Shown: one piece after another, positions 8,579-18,342 of the stretch
Position numbering within the stretch: the stretch's first letter is position 1
Layout: the number at the start of each line of letters is the position of its first letter
Assembly: GCA_001793015.1 (NCBI GenBank)
Contig: MGHC01000029.1
Location: 15,381 to 54,189 of the forward strand
Reading direction: 5' to 3'
DNA from: Candidatus Woesebacteria bacterium RIFCSPLOWO2_01_FULL_39_10
GTDB lineage: Bacteria > Patescibacteriota > Microgenomatia > UBA8517
DNA: 38,809 nucleotides
Position numbers and translations under genes: made by a program
The notes under the pieces: generated by a model
Databases searched by the model: none
Told to the model about the DNA's origin: nothing
The model's input: only the letters and a program-made list of their open reading frames with translations

Positions 8579-8735
8579 AAATTTTGGTAAAGAAAAAGGT
8601 TCAGATCCTTTTGAGTATAACCACCTGCGTGAGATAATTCAATTTCCTATATTGTAGAAATAACTTTGTAGAAATTCGCGTTCAATTTCAGTTGATATAG
8701 AAATAAAATTGTGGAAATTGTAGAATTCAATCAAT

Positions 8736-10166
8736 ATGGCTGGTAAAAAGGTAAGAACTCGAATGGCCCCAAGCCCTACTGGCGAATATCACATCGGTCA
8801 TATTAGAACCCTTCTTTATAACTGGGCGTTTGCCAAGAAGATTAAAGGCGACTTTATTCTTCGTATTGAAGATACTGACAGAGAAAGATATGTGGAAGGT
8901 GCAACAGAAAGAATTTTAGAAGTAATTAAGTCATATGGGTTTGATTGGGATGAAGGGCCGGAAATTGGAGGCCCTTACGAACCATATTTTCAATCAAAAA
9001 GACTTGAAATTTATCAGAAATACTCGCAAGAGCTTATTGATAAAGGAGCTGCATATCATTGTTTTTGTAGCGAAGATAGGCTAGCGAAGATGCGTGAGGA
9101 ACAAAAAACCCGCGGAATTGTTTCAACAAAATACGACAGGTTCTGTTTAAAGCTAACAAAGGATGAAGTTGTCAAAAATCTTGAAAATAAATTGCCTTAT
9201 GTTATAAGAATGAAAGTTCCTGATAATAAAGTTGTTTCATTTAACGACATCATTTCCGATAAGATTTCAGTTTCGTCAAACGAAATAGACGATCAGGTTC
9301 TTATCAAATCGGATGGGTTTCCTACTTACCACTTTGCGGTTGTGGTCGACGATCATTTAATGAAAATAACGCATATTATGCGAGGAAATGACTGGATCCC
9401 GTCAACACCAAAGCACGTTCTTTTATACCAATCTTTTGGTTGGGAATTGCCTTACTTTGCTCACATTCCGAATCTAAAAGAGATGGGGGCAGAAAAAAAA
9501 TTATCGAAAAGATATGGTGCGGTTGGAGCAAAAGAGTTTCTTGATGAAGGGTATCTCCCAGCAGCAGTTTTAAATTATTTAATGTTTCTGGGATGGAGTC
9601 CTGATACCGAGAAGGAAATTTATACACTTGAGGAATTTGTTAAAGATTTTTCTATTGAAAAAATTCACAAAACAGATTTGGTTTCCTTCGACCGCAAAAA
9701 ACTTCTCTGGATGAACGGACAGTATATTCAAAAATTAACAGATGAAAATTTTGCAGAAGTTTCTTTAAAATTTGCTCCCGAGGGTATCGATAAAAAGTTT
9801 TTAATTAAAATTGCATCACTTGTGAAATCAAGACTTAAAACACTATCTGAATTGAAAGACCTGATTGAGTTTTTTGTTAAAAAGCCAAAGGTGGACAAAA
9901 AGATATTGGGTGAAAGTTGGGAGAAACATTTGAGGAGTGCTAAAAGTATTATCGAGAAAGAAGACTCTTGGAGTCTAGAAGACTTAAACGATAATTTAAT
10001 GAAAGAAATCGAAGAAAAAGGGTTCAAAACCGGTAAGTTTTTCATGGATCTGAGAATTGCAATAACAGGAAAGAAAGAAACACCTCCAATTAACGACTCG
10101 ATAATTATTTTGGGTAAAGATGAAGTTATAGAAAGATTAAATTCTGTTTTAAGTATTAAGCCATAA
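8736..10166 (+). CDS. gltX: Glutamate--tRNA ligase
   Basis: APSPTGEYHIGHIRTLLYNW (HIGH) and KKLSKRYGAVG (KMSKS-like) motifs. Confidence 0.96.
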   Translation: MAGKKVRTRMAPSPTGEYHIGHIRTLLYNWAFAKKIKGDFILRIEDTDRERYVEGATERILEVIKSYGFDWDEGPEIGGPYEPYFQSKRLEIYQKYSQELIDKGAAYHCFCSEDRLAKMREEQKTRGIVSTKYDRFCLKLTKDEVVKNLENKLPYVIRMKVPDNKVVSFNDIISDKISVSSNEIDDQVLIKSDGFPTYHFAVVVDDHLMKITHIMRGNDWIPSTPKHVLLYQSFGWELPYFAHIPNLKEMGAEKKLSKRYGAVGAKEFLDEGYLPAAVLNYLMFLGWSPDTEKEIYTLEEFVKDFSIEKIHKTDLVSFDRKKLLWMNGQYIQKLTDENFAEVSLKFAPEGIDKKFLIKIASLVKSRLKTLSELKDLIEFFVKKPKVDKKILGESWEKHLRSAKSIIEKEDSWSLEDLNDNLMKEIEEKGFKTGKFFMDLRIAITGKKETPPINDSIIILGKDEVIERLNSVLSIKP

Positions 10167-10172
10167 GTTAAT

Positions 10173-11156
10173 ATGGGACAGCTGCCTACTCAGACATATC
10201 ATAATATCGGGAGGAAAAAAGTTGATTCGGATGTTCTTCGTCAGAAACTTAAACTCAAACAGTTTGAAGTAAAAAGAAATGTTTTTGGAAAATATCCTCA
10301 TGTTGGAAAATTCTTCGCCGATAGAGGAATTGACCCAGGAAAAATAAGGGAACATTCAGCAAAATTAATTGGAACTGGTGCAATAGTTGGATCCCTACTT
10401 TTTCTGCCTCCCGTAAGTGTTAAATTCCTTCCAAGTCCACCGGAGCTTCTGGATAAATTTAAAAATAAAATTGACGAATCCGAGGGCAGTGTTAGCAAGA
10501 AAAAAATTCTAGTTGAAACTTTTAACTCTATTTTACCAGTGCGTCCGAGACCGTTAACTCGGGATGAGGAAAAATTGCTCGAACAGATATTTGGTAATAT
10601 TATTGGTATTCCTGCCAGAGCAACGCTTGAAGGAGAGCATCTAAATACGACATACGGATTTATTGGAGCCGAACAGCACCTCCGCCGTTATCCAGGGGAT
10701 TCGGTAAGCGAGCATGGCGAAGGCATCATCTTAAAAGAGGGAATGGCTCCTGGGCTTGGGGCTTGGGGTTATTTTTCACAGTCTCGTGAATCATTAACAG
10801 AAGATTTGGAAGATGTTGAGCGTTGGTACGCAGTTGTTCAAACACTTTATCTTTCTGACTGGAATAAAAGACAACCTTATTTAAAAAATTGGTATAAATA
10901 TAGAAAAGTGCTTATAGTGAATACTCAGAATGGTAATGCGGTTGTTGCGTCAATTGCTGATTCAGGACCGGCTGCTTGGACTGGAAAGCACTTTGGTGGG
11001 AGCCCAGAAGTAATGGAATATCTGGGTGGATCTCGATATAAAAAGGGGGCGGTTATTATTTTTTTTGTTGACGACCCTAAGAATAGAATTCCACTTGGGC
11101 CTGTGGAATACGCTAATCTTAAACTAGGTAGTATGCTTATAAACATAAATAAGTAA
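10173..11156 (+). CDS. Hypothetical protein
   Basis: 327-aa ORF 7 bp after gltX; one hydrophobic segment; no family recognised. Confidence 0.7.
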   Translation: MGQLPTQTYHNIGRKKVDSDVLRQKLKLKQFEVKRNVFGKYPHVGKFFADRGIDPGKIREHSAKLIGTGAIVGSLLFLPPVSVKFLPSPPELLDKFKNKIDESEGSVSKKKILVETFNSILPVRPRPLTRDEEKLLEQIFGNIIGIPARATLEGEHLNTTYGFIGAEQHLRRYPGDSVSEHGEGIILKEGMAPGLGAWGYFSQSRESLTEDLEDVERWYAVVQTLYLSDWNKRQPYLKNWYKYRKVLIVNTQNGNAVVASIADSGPAAWTGKHFGGSPEVMEYLGGSRYKKGAVIIFFVDDPKNRIPLGPVEYANLKLGSMLININK

Positions 11157-11203
11157 TAAAAACATTATGAGTAAAATTTTTTACTACCGGAGGGAACTAT
11201 AAA

Positions 11204-11524
11204 ATGTCACACATTTTCTACGATCATCTAATAATTCTCGAGGAGGTCGAAATTGAAGTTAAAAATATTGCCTCAAGTTCTGAAGAAAGAGAAGAACTTT
11301 GGAAACTTATTGATGAAATTATTCACCACCGGGTTTTGGAAAGCATTTTTGATATTTTGCCCCGAGAACATCACGAAGAATTTCTAACAAAGTTCCACGA
11401 AGCCCCTTATCATGAAGAACTTTTTAATTACTTAAAAGAAAAAACACAACAAGATGTGGAAAAAGTTCTTAGTGAGAAAATACAGGCCTTAGAAAAAGAA
11501 ATTCTGAAAGAGATCAAAGGATGA
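11204..11524 (+). CDS. Hypothetical small acidic helical protein
   Basis: ORF preceded by ggaggg Shine-Dalgarno-like sequence. Confidence 0.7.
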   Translation: MSHIFYDHLIILEEVEIEVKNIASSSEEREELWKLIDEIIHHRVLESIFDILPREHHEEFLTKFHEAPYHEELFNYLKEKTQQDVEKVLSEKIQALEKEILKEIKG

Positions 11525-11534
11525 AATTGTGAAG

Positions 11535-12479
11535 TTATCGTTTGAACTTACCAACTTGCTTCTTTGCCCATTTTAAAACTTTTTCTTTATCAATTGTTGC
11601 TAAACAAACGACTTTGTCTCCTGCCCCATAATAAACTAGATACTCATTATTTTTTTCTATTGCCCCACAACTGAAGACAACGTTATTTACCAACCCTTCT
11701 TTTTCATACGACTCCTTGGGTTCCAATATTGGATCGGTTGTCCTCGCTAAAACTTTTGTTGGGTCATTTAAATCCAAAAAGACAATACCAAGTCTATAAA
11801 CTCTTTCGCTAGTCAAGCCATGATAAAATAGTAACCAACCGCATTTTGTTTTTATCGGTGGGCCACCAGCCCCCACCTTAAAAGAATCCCAAGATCCTTG
11901 CCTAGGACCAAAAACTTCTCCTACATCTTTATAATTAACACCGTCTTGTGAAGTTGCTAGCTTAATAGAAGGACTGATCCTATGAAGTAAGTAAAATTTG
12001 CCACCTATTTTTTCAGGAAAAAGTGCCCCGTTTTTGCTATTCACATCTCGTATTATCACACCAGATCTTGAAAACACTTTGAAGTCTTGTGTTGTTGCTA
12101 AGCTCACTCTTATTCTCCACCCCTCGCGCTCATAAAGATCAGAGGCGTAAGGAATAGGTTCAACTCTCGATGCAGCAGTATAAACGACGTAAAAAGTATC
12201 ATTTATCTTTGTCACTCTTGGATCTTCAACGCCAGAGGATTCGTACTTATTTTTTGGCTCAGGCGAAAATACCGGCGTAGAAAGTCTTTCTTCAACTGTA
12301 TCTGGTGATGACAGTCTTGCTAAGCCAAAATAAGAAACGTTTTCTTCGCCTTGCGCTCTATAGAGAAGATTAATTTTCCCTTCATATTCAAAAACTGCAC
12401 AGTTCATGACAGCTTTGGATTCCCAACCGTTTCCTGTGGTTTGCAATATGGGGTTTTTGGGAGATCGGGCAAGTTTCAT
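11535..12479 (-). CDS. GH130-family beta-mannoside phosphorylase-like protein
   Basis: Five-bladed propeller pattern: NCAVFEYEGKINLLYRAQG, GVEDPRVT, GGPPIKTKCGWLLFYHG, VFSCGAI...YLVYYGAGDKVVCLA. Confidence 0.88.
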   Translation of the reverse strand: MKLARSPKNPILQTTGNGWESKAVMNCAVFEYEGKINLLYRAQGEENVSYFGLARLSSPDTVEERLSTPVFSPEPKNKYESSGVEDPRVTKINDTFYVVYTAASRVEPIPYASDLYEREGWRIRVSLATTQDFKVFSRSGVIIRDVNSKNGALFPEKIGGKFYLLHRISPSIKLATSQDGVNYKDVGEVFGPRQGSWDSFKVGAGGPPIKTKCGWLLFYHGLTSERVYRLGIVFLDLNDPTKVLARTTDPILEPKESYEKEGLVNNVVFSCGAIEKNNEYLVYYGAGDKVVCLATIDKEKVLKWAKKQVGKFKR

Positions 12480-12482
12480 GGG

Positions 12483-13511
12483 CTATAGTTTATCCGCAAG
12501 TAATTTTTTGTAAACTTCCAGATAACCTTTCGCCATTTTATCCGCGCTAAATTTATCAAAAGCTAAATTCCTGACTTCTACCGGGTTGAATGAAGTTAAA
12601 TTTTTAACAGCATCTGCCGCCTCGTCCAGATTATTTACAATTATTCCCATCCTATTGTCAAAAACTAACTCTGGAAAAGCTCCGCGAGGATACCCTATTG
12701 CTGGAACTCCAGAAGCCAAAGAATCAACTATAGATAAACCAAATGGTTCGTCCCAACTTATCAAAAAAAGCGTGGCAGCAGCCTTTTTAAGCACGGGCAC
12801 ATATTCTGTATAAGCTAAATTACCCAAATACTCAATTTTCCCTGGAGATAAATTTGGTTCAACAGTTTTTCTATAATACTCGGCATCTGTTATTATTCCG
12901 GCAATTTTTAACGGGAAACCTGTCCTTTTAGAAAGTTCTATGGCATCTTCTATTCCTTTTTCTTTTGTTATCCTTCCTGAAAAAAGTAGATACTCTCCTT
13001 TTCCTTCAGAAATTTCATACTTATTAAAATCAACACCATTGTAAACATTTTCGACATAGTTTAAGTAAGGAGCAAATTCTCTTTCCGCATAGGAAATTGA
13101 AACGTAATTTTCCTCTTTCAAATACTCGTGATAAGGTTTATTTTTCCTCTCACAACCCGCTCCATGAAGTGTTGTAACCATTCTCACCCCTAAAAGTTTT
13201 GCAAAAAGAACTGGATGAATATTCAAATGGTTATGGACTATATCAAAGTCTTTTGCTACTTTTATGGCTTCGCTTATGTGAATTAGATTTTTACTATCAC
13301 TGTCTATGCTTTTTTCATCAACTGGTTCTTCCCAAAAAGCTAATAACTTGGCTCGCGTTTTAGCGCTTTTCGTTGCAAAAACAGTTACCTCCACTCCCAT
13401 CTTAACCAACTCTTCGCAGAGGTTATACGAAATAAGCTCCCATGGTCCATAACCTTTTGGTGGAAAATCGTGTTGTATGGGAGCCAAGATTAAGACTTTG
13501 GGTAAATTCAT
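12483..13511 (-). CDS. Glycosyltransferase family 4
   Basis: PPKGYGPWELISYNLCEELVKMGVEVTVFA, FSGRITKEKGIEDAIEL, WDEPFGLSIVDSLASGVPAIGYPRGAFPELV; start at MNLPKVLILAP overlaps the upstream stop by ATGA. Confidence 0.92.
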   Translation of the reverse strand: MNLPKVLILAPIQHDFPPKGYGPWELISYNLCEELVKMGVEVTVFATKSAKTRAKLLAFWEEPVDEKSIDSDSKNLIHISEAIKVAKDFDIVHNHLNIHPVLFAKLLGVRMVTTLHGAGCERKNKPYHEYLKEENYVSISYAEREFAPYLNYVENVYNGVDFNKYEISEGKGEYLLFSGRITKEKGIEDAIELSKRTGFPLKIAGIITDAEYYRKTVEPNLSPGKIEYLGNLAYTEYVPVLKKAAATLFLISWDEPFGLSIVDSLASGVPAIGYPRGAFPELVFDNRMGIIVNNLDEAADAVKNLTSFNPVEVRNLAFDKFSADKMAKGYLEVYKKLLADKL

Positions 13512-14500
13512 GTGGCTAAGAGTCCTCGATTCTTCATTTCCAGACTTGCGATAAGAAAACAAATATTTGATTCTGCTCCTGCGTTGGGATTGGGGCCGTA
13601 CTCATATAAACCATCGTAACACGCCCCGTCTTCTCTTATCATATTTTGTTTTTTTAAATTATTCCCCAAAAACCAGCTATAGTAAAACTTGGCTTTATCC
13701 AAATATTTTTCTTTACCCGTAATTTTTTTAGCAGAAAGACAGGTAAGTGTCATATAAGAAATGTCTATTGGTTGCTGATCATAAAAAGCCATATCTTTGC
13801 CCTTTATCCACCAACCCTCATTTCCAACTACAATAGGTACTCCTTCTTTTGTTAAATTATTAAACAAAAATTTTAAGGTTTTTTGTGCAATTACTAAGTA
13901 TTCTCTCTTTTTCAAAAGAGAGTAAGCTGAGAAAAGACTCCAAGGCAGAAGAGCGTTGGCATAAGTCATTTTACTTTCAAACCAAATCCACTCCTCACTT
14001 TTGTTTTTCGAATAAATGTTGGTAAGATTATTCGCTAGAAGTTGAACCGTTTTCAAATTATTAAGTTCTGCTAGTCCAAGTAGCGTGTATGCCATAACCC
14101 TAGGATACGGAGTTTTTACTAAACCTTTCTCTAAGTCCAAAACCACACTATCAATGCTCTTTTTATAGGAATCTCCAAATTTAGAATTTCTAAGTTTTGA
14201 TAGCGCCCATAGAACCTCTGCTGAAGCTTCCTCAAAGTTGTCGAAATTTCCGGTCAATTTCCCAAACTTATCTCTTAACATATCCACTCCTTTATCTTTT
14301 GTAACAGATTCTTCTATTGAATTAAAAAATTGGTCAATTAGTTTCCTGTCCTCCAACAAAATTGCCACCAATAGAGCTCTTGCCTGATCCTCAATTGCAT
14401 AGCCGTAGGAATAATCTTTTTTGTAGCCTTTTGTGAATTGTATAATTCCATTTTTATCTATAAGGCTTTTGAAATAGTCAATGCTTTTAGTGATATCCAT
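13508..14500 (-). CDS. Six-hairpin (alpha/alpha)6-barrel glycosidase-like protein
   Basis: Helical-repeat sequence with YGYAIEDQARALLVAI and YDQQPIDISYMTLTCLSA; lies between two GT4 genes. Confidence 0.6.
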   Translation of the reverse strand: MDITKSIDYFKSLIDKNGIIQFTKGYKKDYSYGYAIEDQARALLVAILLEDRKLIDQFFNSIEESVTKDKGVDMLRDKFGKLTGNFDNFEEASAEVLWALSKLRNSKFGDSYKKSIDSVVLDLEKGLVKTPYPRVMAYTLLGLAELNNLKTVQLLANNLTNIYSKNKSEEWIWFESKMTYANALLPWSLFSAYSLLKKREYLVIAQKTLKFLFNNLTKEGVPIVVGNEGWWIKGKDMAFYDQQPIDISYMTLTCLSAKKITGKEKYLDKAKFYYSWFLGNNLKKQNMIREDGACYDGLYEYGPNPNAGAESNICFLIASLEMKNRGLLAT

Positions 14501-15698
14501 TTATGGCGTATTTAAATAAGTGAAGGTATTGATGAGCTACATTATTCCAAGTCATTGTTCTTCCAATAAGGTAAGAATTTGTTTCGTAAAGTTCTCTTTC
14601 TTTACTGTCTCTCATAACCCTAACAACAGCTTCTGCGACCGATTCACTGTCCTTAAAGGGAACCAAAATGCCCCTTAATTTTCCAAGCATCTCTTGGGCA
14701 TAAAGATAGGGGGTAGAAATACAAACTTTACCTGCCCCTATTCCATAAGCGAGTGCACCCGAAGCTGCTTGTTGAGCATCAAGGTATGGAGTTATGTAAA
14801 AATCGCTAGCACCAACATAATTCATCAAACTCTTTATGCTTAGGTATTGGTTTACAAACCTAACATGTTTTCCAATGCTTAAATCTTTTACAAGCTTTTT
14901 AAGCTTTTTTCTATAAACATCATTCCCGTTATTTTTTTTCAAGTAAACAGGATGTGTTTCTCCGATTATCAAATAGAGAAAATTTGGAATCTTTTTAACT
15001 ATTCCAGGCACCGCTTGTATTGCAAACTCAAGTCCCTTTGATGGAGAAATAAGATTAATACTTGACATGATTGTGTATTTAGAAAGTTTAATTTTTCTCT
15101 TCCAAGTTTCGGCCTCAAGTTTGGGAAAATCCGGTACTCCGTGATGAATAACAACAATTTTATTTCTATCAACACCATATTTTTCTACCAATATATTTTT
15201 AGCGTTACTTAGCATTACAACTAAAAATCTTGATTTGTTGCAAATGATTCCAAGTATTTTCTCTTGGTTAGCTGAAGGGTTTTCCAATACTGTGTGAAGA
15301 GTTGTTACTATCGGTTTTTTCATTAGGTCTATAAACTCTAAAATTTCCTCCCCGTCGTTCTTACCGTAAATCCCATACTCATGCTGAAGAGAGATTAAAT
15401 CATAATTATTTTCGTTGTTTCCTGTCTTTAATCTATAAGCCAACTCTTTATAATCAAAATTTTCATTTTCGTATAATCTAAACTTAACTTCATGAGGATA
15501 GTGAAGAGATGTACTTATATCGTTATCCAAAGCTGCAATATCGGCAATTTTCGAAGGATTAAGCATATTTATTGCGTTTGTCAGATCTTTAGTGAAAGTT
15601 GCTATTCCGCATTTTCGGGGAATATATGAAGATAGATACAGAACACTTATAGGTTTTATAAGATTATTTAGTTCTTCACCGATGTTTTGCTTTACCAT
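14487..15698 (-). CDS. Glycosyltransferase family 4
   Basis: SSYIPRKCGIATFTKDL, LQHEYGIYG, ISPSKGLEFAIQAV, YLDAQQAASGALAYGIGAGKVCISTPY; overlaps the next gene by 14 bp. Confidence 0.9.
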   Translation of the reverse strand: MVKQNIGEELNNLIKPISVLYLSSYIPRKCGIATFTKDLTNAINMLNPSKIADIAALDNDISTSLHYPHEVKFRLYENENFDYKELAYRLKTGNNENNYDLISLQHEYGIYGKNDGEEILEFIDLMKKPIVTTLHTVLENPSANQEKILGIICNKSRFLVVMLSNAKNILVEKYGVDRNKIVVIHHGVPDFPKLEAETWKRKIKLSKYTIMSSINLISPSKGLEFAIQAVPGIVKKIPNFLYLIIGETHPVYLKKNNGNDVYRKKLKKLVKDLSIGKHVRFVNQYLSIKSLMNYVGASDFYITPYLDAQQAASGALAYGIGAGKVCISTPYLYAQEMLGKLRGILVPFKDSESVAEAVVRVMRDSKERELYETNSYLIGRTMTWNNVAHQYLHLFKYAINGYH

Positions 15699-15959
15699 AA
15701 AGTGGTAAAAAAAAGTTTCTAGAGAGCACCAAGTCTACTAGGTATGAGAAAAGGCAGAATCGCCTGGAGCAGAAAAAGAAAGCGCTTAACTTGTCTCACT
15801 AAAACCATTTTATACCTAAAAACAGTTGAGATCAAACTTAGACTTATGGTTTTTTTGAAGTGAGAAAAGCGAATCAAAGTGCTGCGAACTGTGGATTTAT
15901 GGGGAATACTTCGACTTAGCTTAAGTTTAAATCTATCTAACCACAGAGTTAGAACCTCC

Positions 15960-16931
15960 TTAAATTCTGGACACATCAACGGTGGCTACAGCGGAACGTC
16001 GATCCGCAATCGTGTAATAAAGATTCTGGGTTACTCCACCTTCCTCTTTTACCAAAGAATTGGCAAAAGCGATAAGCTGATTATCTGGACCTATTTCCCC
16101 CGGAGGGATAATCAGTGGCTTTTCTGATCTCTGAAATATACTCTCGCGAACAGGGTCAATTATGGCACAGCCCACAGCCCAAGTGGGAGTCTGATCTTCT
16201 GGGCTTCTTGGACCACGACCATTATAAAAAATAAATATGTCACCTCTAGACGTCGCAAAAATAGGTCCGGGACTAACATGTTGAGAATCCCATTTATCTT
16301 CTCTAACGTCAAACAAAAGTCTGTGTCCTTTATAAGGACCCTCCACATTCTTACCCGTACTCCTTGCCATTGCTATCCTTGATCTCTCGTTATCAGCAAA
16401 CTCGTAGATCATAAGCCAGTCTCCATCCTTCGTCATAAAAAATTCGGGCTCTTTAACCATATTTACCTTCCCCAATTCGGTTTTCACATCCTGAGGTGTA
16501 AGGACGAGTTTTCTATCTCCGATCTTGTCGAGTGAAGGTCCAGTTGCAAGCTGAATGGCTGTTTCGACTCCCACTGAAACAGGTCTTACTGCAGTATGAA
16601 AAACATGGTATTTGTTTCCCTTCTCTGTCTGGACAACCACCACAGTAGGATCTTCAACGGCAAGACGATCCCAACTATCTGGCCTTTTATCAGGACTAAG
16701 AGCGACAATTCCGCTCCTTTCGAAGTCAATACCATTGGGACTAGTTACAAATCCCAACGCAGAGTACAAAACTGGCTCAGAAACATTGGGCCTATGCAAC
16801 TCCCTATATAGCGCCTCGTAATAATCCTCTATTCTCAAGACTGCCATACTCATGGCCCCAACTACTTCCGGATCCGACTCTATTGAGGGATTAAAGGTCA
16901 CATTTTGGGTTTCTTTTACTCCGACTTCCAT
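15960..16931 (-). CDS. GH130/GH43-like beta-propeller glycosidase/phosphorylase
   Basis: VEDPTVVVV, EPEFFMTKDGDWLMIYEFADN, SPGPIFATSRGDIFIFYNGRG. Confidence 0.75.
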   Translation of the reverse strand: MEVGVKETQNVTFNPSIESDPEVVGAMSMAVLRIEDYYEALYRELHRPNVSEPVLYSALGFVTSPNGIDFERSGIVALSPDKRPDSWDRLAVEDPTVVVVQTEKGNKYHVFHTAVRPVSVGVETAIQLATGPSLDKIGDRKLVLTPQDVKTELGKVNMVKEPEFFMTKDGDWLMIYEFADNERSRIAMARSTGKNVEGPYKGHRLLFDVREDKWDSQHVSPGPIFATSRGDIFIFYNGRGPRSPEDQTPTWAVGCAIIDPVRESIFQRSEKPLIIPPGEIGPDNQLIAFANSLVKEEGGVTQNLYYTIADRRSAVATVDVSRI

Positions 16932-17036
16932 GTCTACTATATTTTATATAACAAACGGAAAACCAACTTCTGGTGCTGGTTATCTAAAAATGCTGAGCAG
17001 GGCGGTCTAGAACCTTTAAGACACATCACCATTAAT

Positions 17037-17540
17037 TTATAAAACCTTAATAGTTTTCTCTATTAATTTTCCTTTTTTATCATGATCAAAAAAGCCAAAT
17101 ATGAAAGCATTTGGGTTTTTGGAAAGGATTTTAATATATTCTTTGATATCCGTTGGAGTTGGTAGGTTATCTATTTCTTTTGGATCAATCCAATGAAAGG
17201 TTCCGTCTCCAGAAGATCTAACTTTAATTTGTTTCGTAATATTGACAATAAAATAAATATTGATCCATTCCGAGTCACTTGGTGGATATGGATGCTGAGT
17301 AACTGAATAAGGCCTTATAGACTCAAGTTCAGTAATTCCAGTTTCTTCCTCAATCTCGCGAAGTAATGCATCGTAGAAACTTTCATGAGGCTCTACTTTT
17401 CCACCAATTCCAGCATATAATCCAGGGTCAACCTTCTTTGAGTCCGCTCTTTTGAGCATTAAAACTTTACCGTTGCACCAAATTAAAGCGTTTACGGAAA
17501 GAACAGTTTTGTAATTTGTATATTTACTAAAACCCCCCAT
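17037..17540 (-). CDS. NUDIX hydrolase
   Basis: NUDIX box GGKVEPHESFYDALLREIEEETGI. Confidence 0.93.
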   Translation of the reverse strand: MGGFSKYTNYKTVLSVNALIWCNGKVLMLKRADSKKVDPGLYAGIGGKVEPHESFYDALLREIEEETGITELESIRPYSVTQHPYPPSDSEWINIYFIVNITKQIKVRSSGDGTFHWIDPKEIDNLPTPTDIKEYIKILSKNPNAFIFGFFDHDKKGKLIEKTIKVL

Positions 17541-17551
17541 CTTGCCATATT

Positions 17552-17824
17552 TTACAACTTTTTTGACCGTAATTTGTTACCCATTATGAGAGCGTCCTTT
17601 TTGGCGCGCGACCATTTCTTTAATTGGATTTCTCTTTGCATTGCCTCTTTTCTCGTTGAATATTTTTCCGAAAAAACTAATTTAGATGATTTAAAATAGC
17701 GTATATATTTTGCAGACTTGCTGGATTTATTTTGGTGTTCTTTAAGTCTATTTTCGAGATTATTTGTTTGCCCGATGTAAAGAGTGTTTGAAGAAGTTCG
17801 GAGAATGTAAACAAAATAGGACAT
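17552..17824 (-). CDS. GIY-YIG endonuclease superfamily protein (UPF0213/YhbQ-like)
   Basis: YFVYILRTSSNTLYIGQTNNLENRLKEHQ. Confidence 0.93.
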   Translation of the reverse strand: MSYFVYILRTSSNTLYIGQTNNLENRLKEHQNKSSKSAKYIRYFKSSKLVFSEKYSTRKEAMQREIQLKKWSRAKKDALIMGNKLRSKKL

Positions 17825-17838
17825 TTAACAATTATATG

Positions 17839-17903
17839 CCCTTCGACTCTGGTTCGATACTTCGACTTCTCTCAGTACTCACCATCGCTCAGGACGATTC
17901 GAC
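17839..17903. repeat. REP-like CTTCGAC/GCTCAGGAC repeat cluster
   Basis: cccttcgactctggttcgatacttcgacttctctcagtactcaccatcgctcaggacgattcgac. Confidence 0.65.
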
Positions 17904-18089
17904 ACAAATTTAAACATATTCTGGTCATTGATTAAGTGGCTATAGCCGTGAGTGAACCCTTTTGAAAGGGTGGGTCGAATTGGCTGCGAACTGTGGACAC
18001 TATTCGAACTTTTTGGCAAACAATGAATGACAGTTTTTATATTCCAAGTTATGAGTAAAGAATAGGGAATAGCTTTGGCTTTAAAACTA

Positions 18090-18328
18090 TTTTATCCCCC
18101 TTCGCAGAAAACCTTGGGCGTCCTTCGACAGGCTCAGGATGGTGAGCATTGTCGAACCATAAGCCCGTGGATGAATGCGAAGAAATTTCTGCTTCGGTCG
18201 AACGTCGCCAAAGGCTTTGCCGACGGCGCGAGGGATTTCGCTCCCGACGAAGCACGGGGAGAAGTCTTCGACCCTGAGTGCTCAGACCGAAGGGATACCC
18301 CGACCGTAAGGTCGAGGGAGCTTCATAT
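18090..18328 (-). repeat. Modular palindromic element, copy B (~240 bp), intergenic, with a nested REP-like insertion
   Basis: Reverse complement runs ATATGAAGCTCCC...CTGCGAAGGGGGATAAAA, matching copy A; extra tccttcgacaggctcaggatggtgagcattgtcgaacc at 18121-18158. Confidence 0.95.
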
Positions 18329-18342
18329 TGCTTAGTTATTTT

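Noticed and set aside
15719-15979. 86-aa minus-strand ORF
   Set aside because: Overlaps the GH130 gene end, has biased composition and no family signal; more likely a leader region.
18049-18335. ORFs 18049..18255 (-) and 18075..18335 (+)
   Set aside because: Both are readings of repeat copy B in an intergenic region, with no independent protein-like signal.
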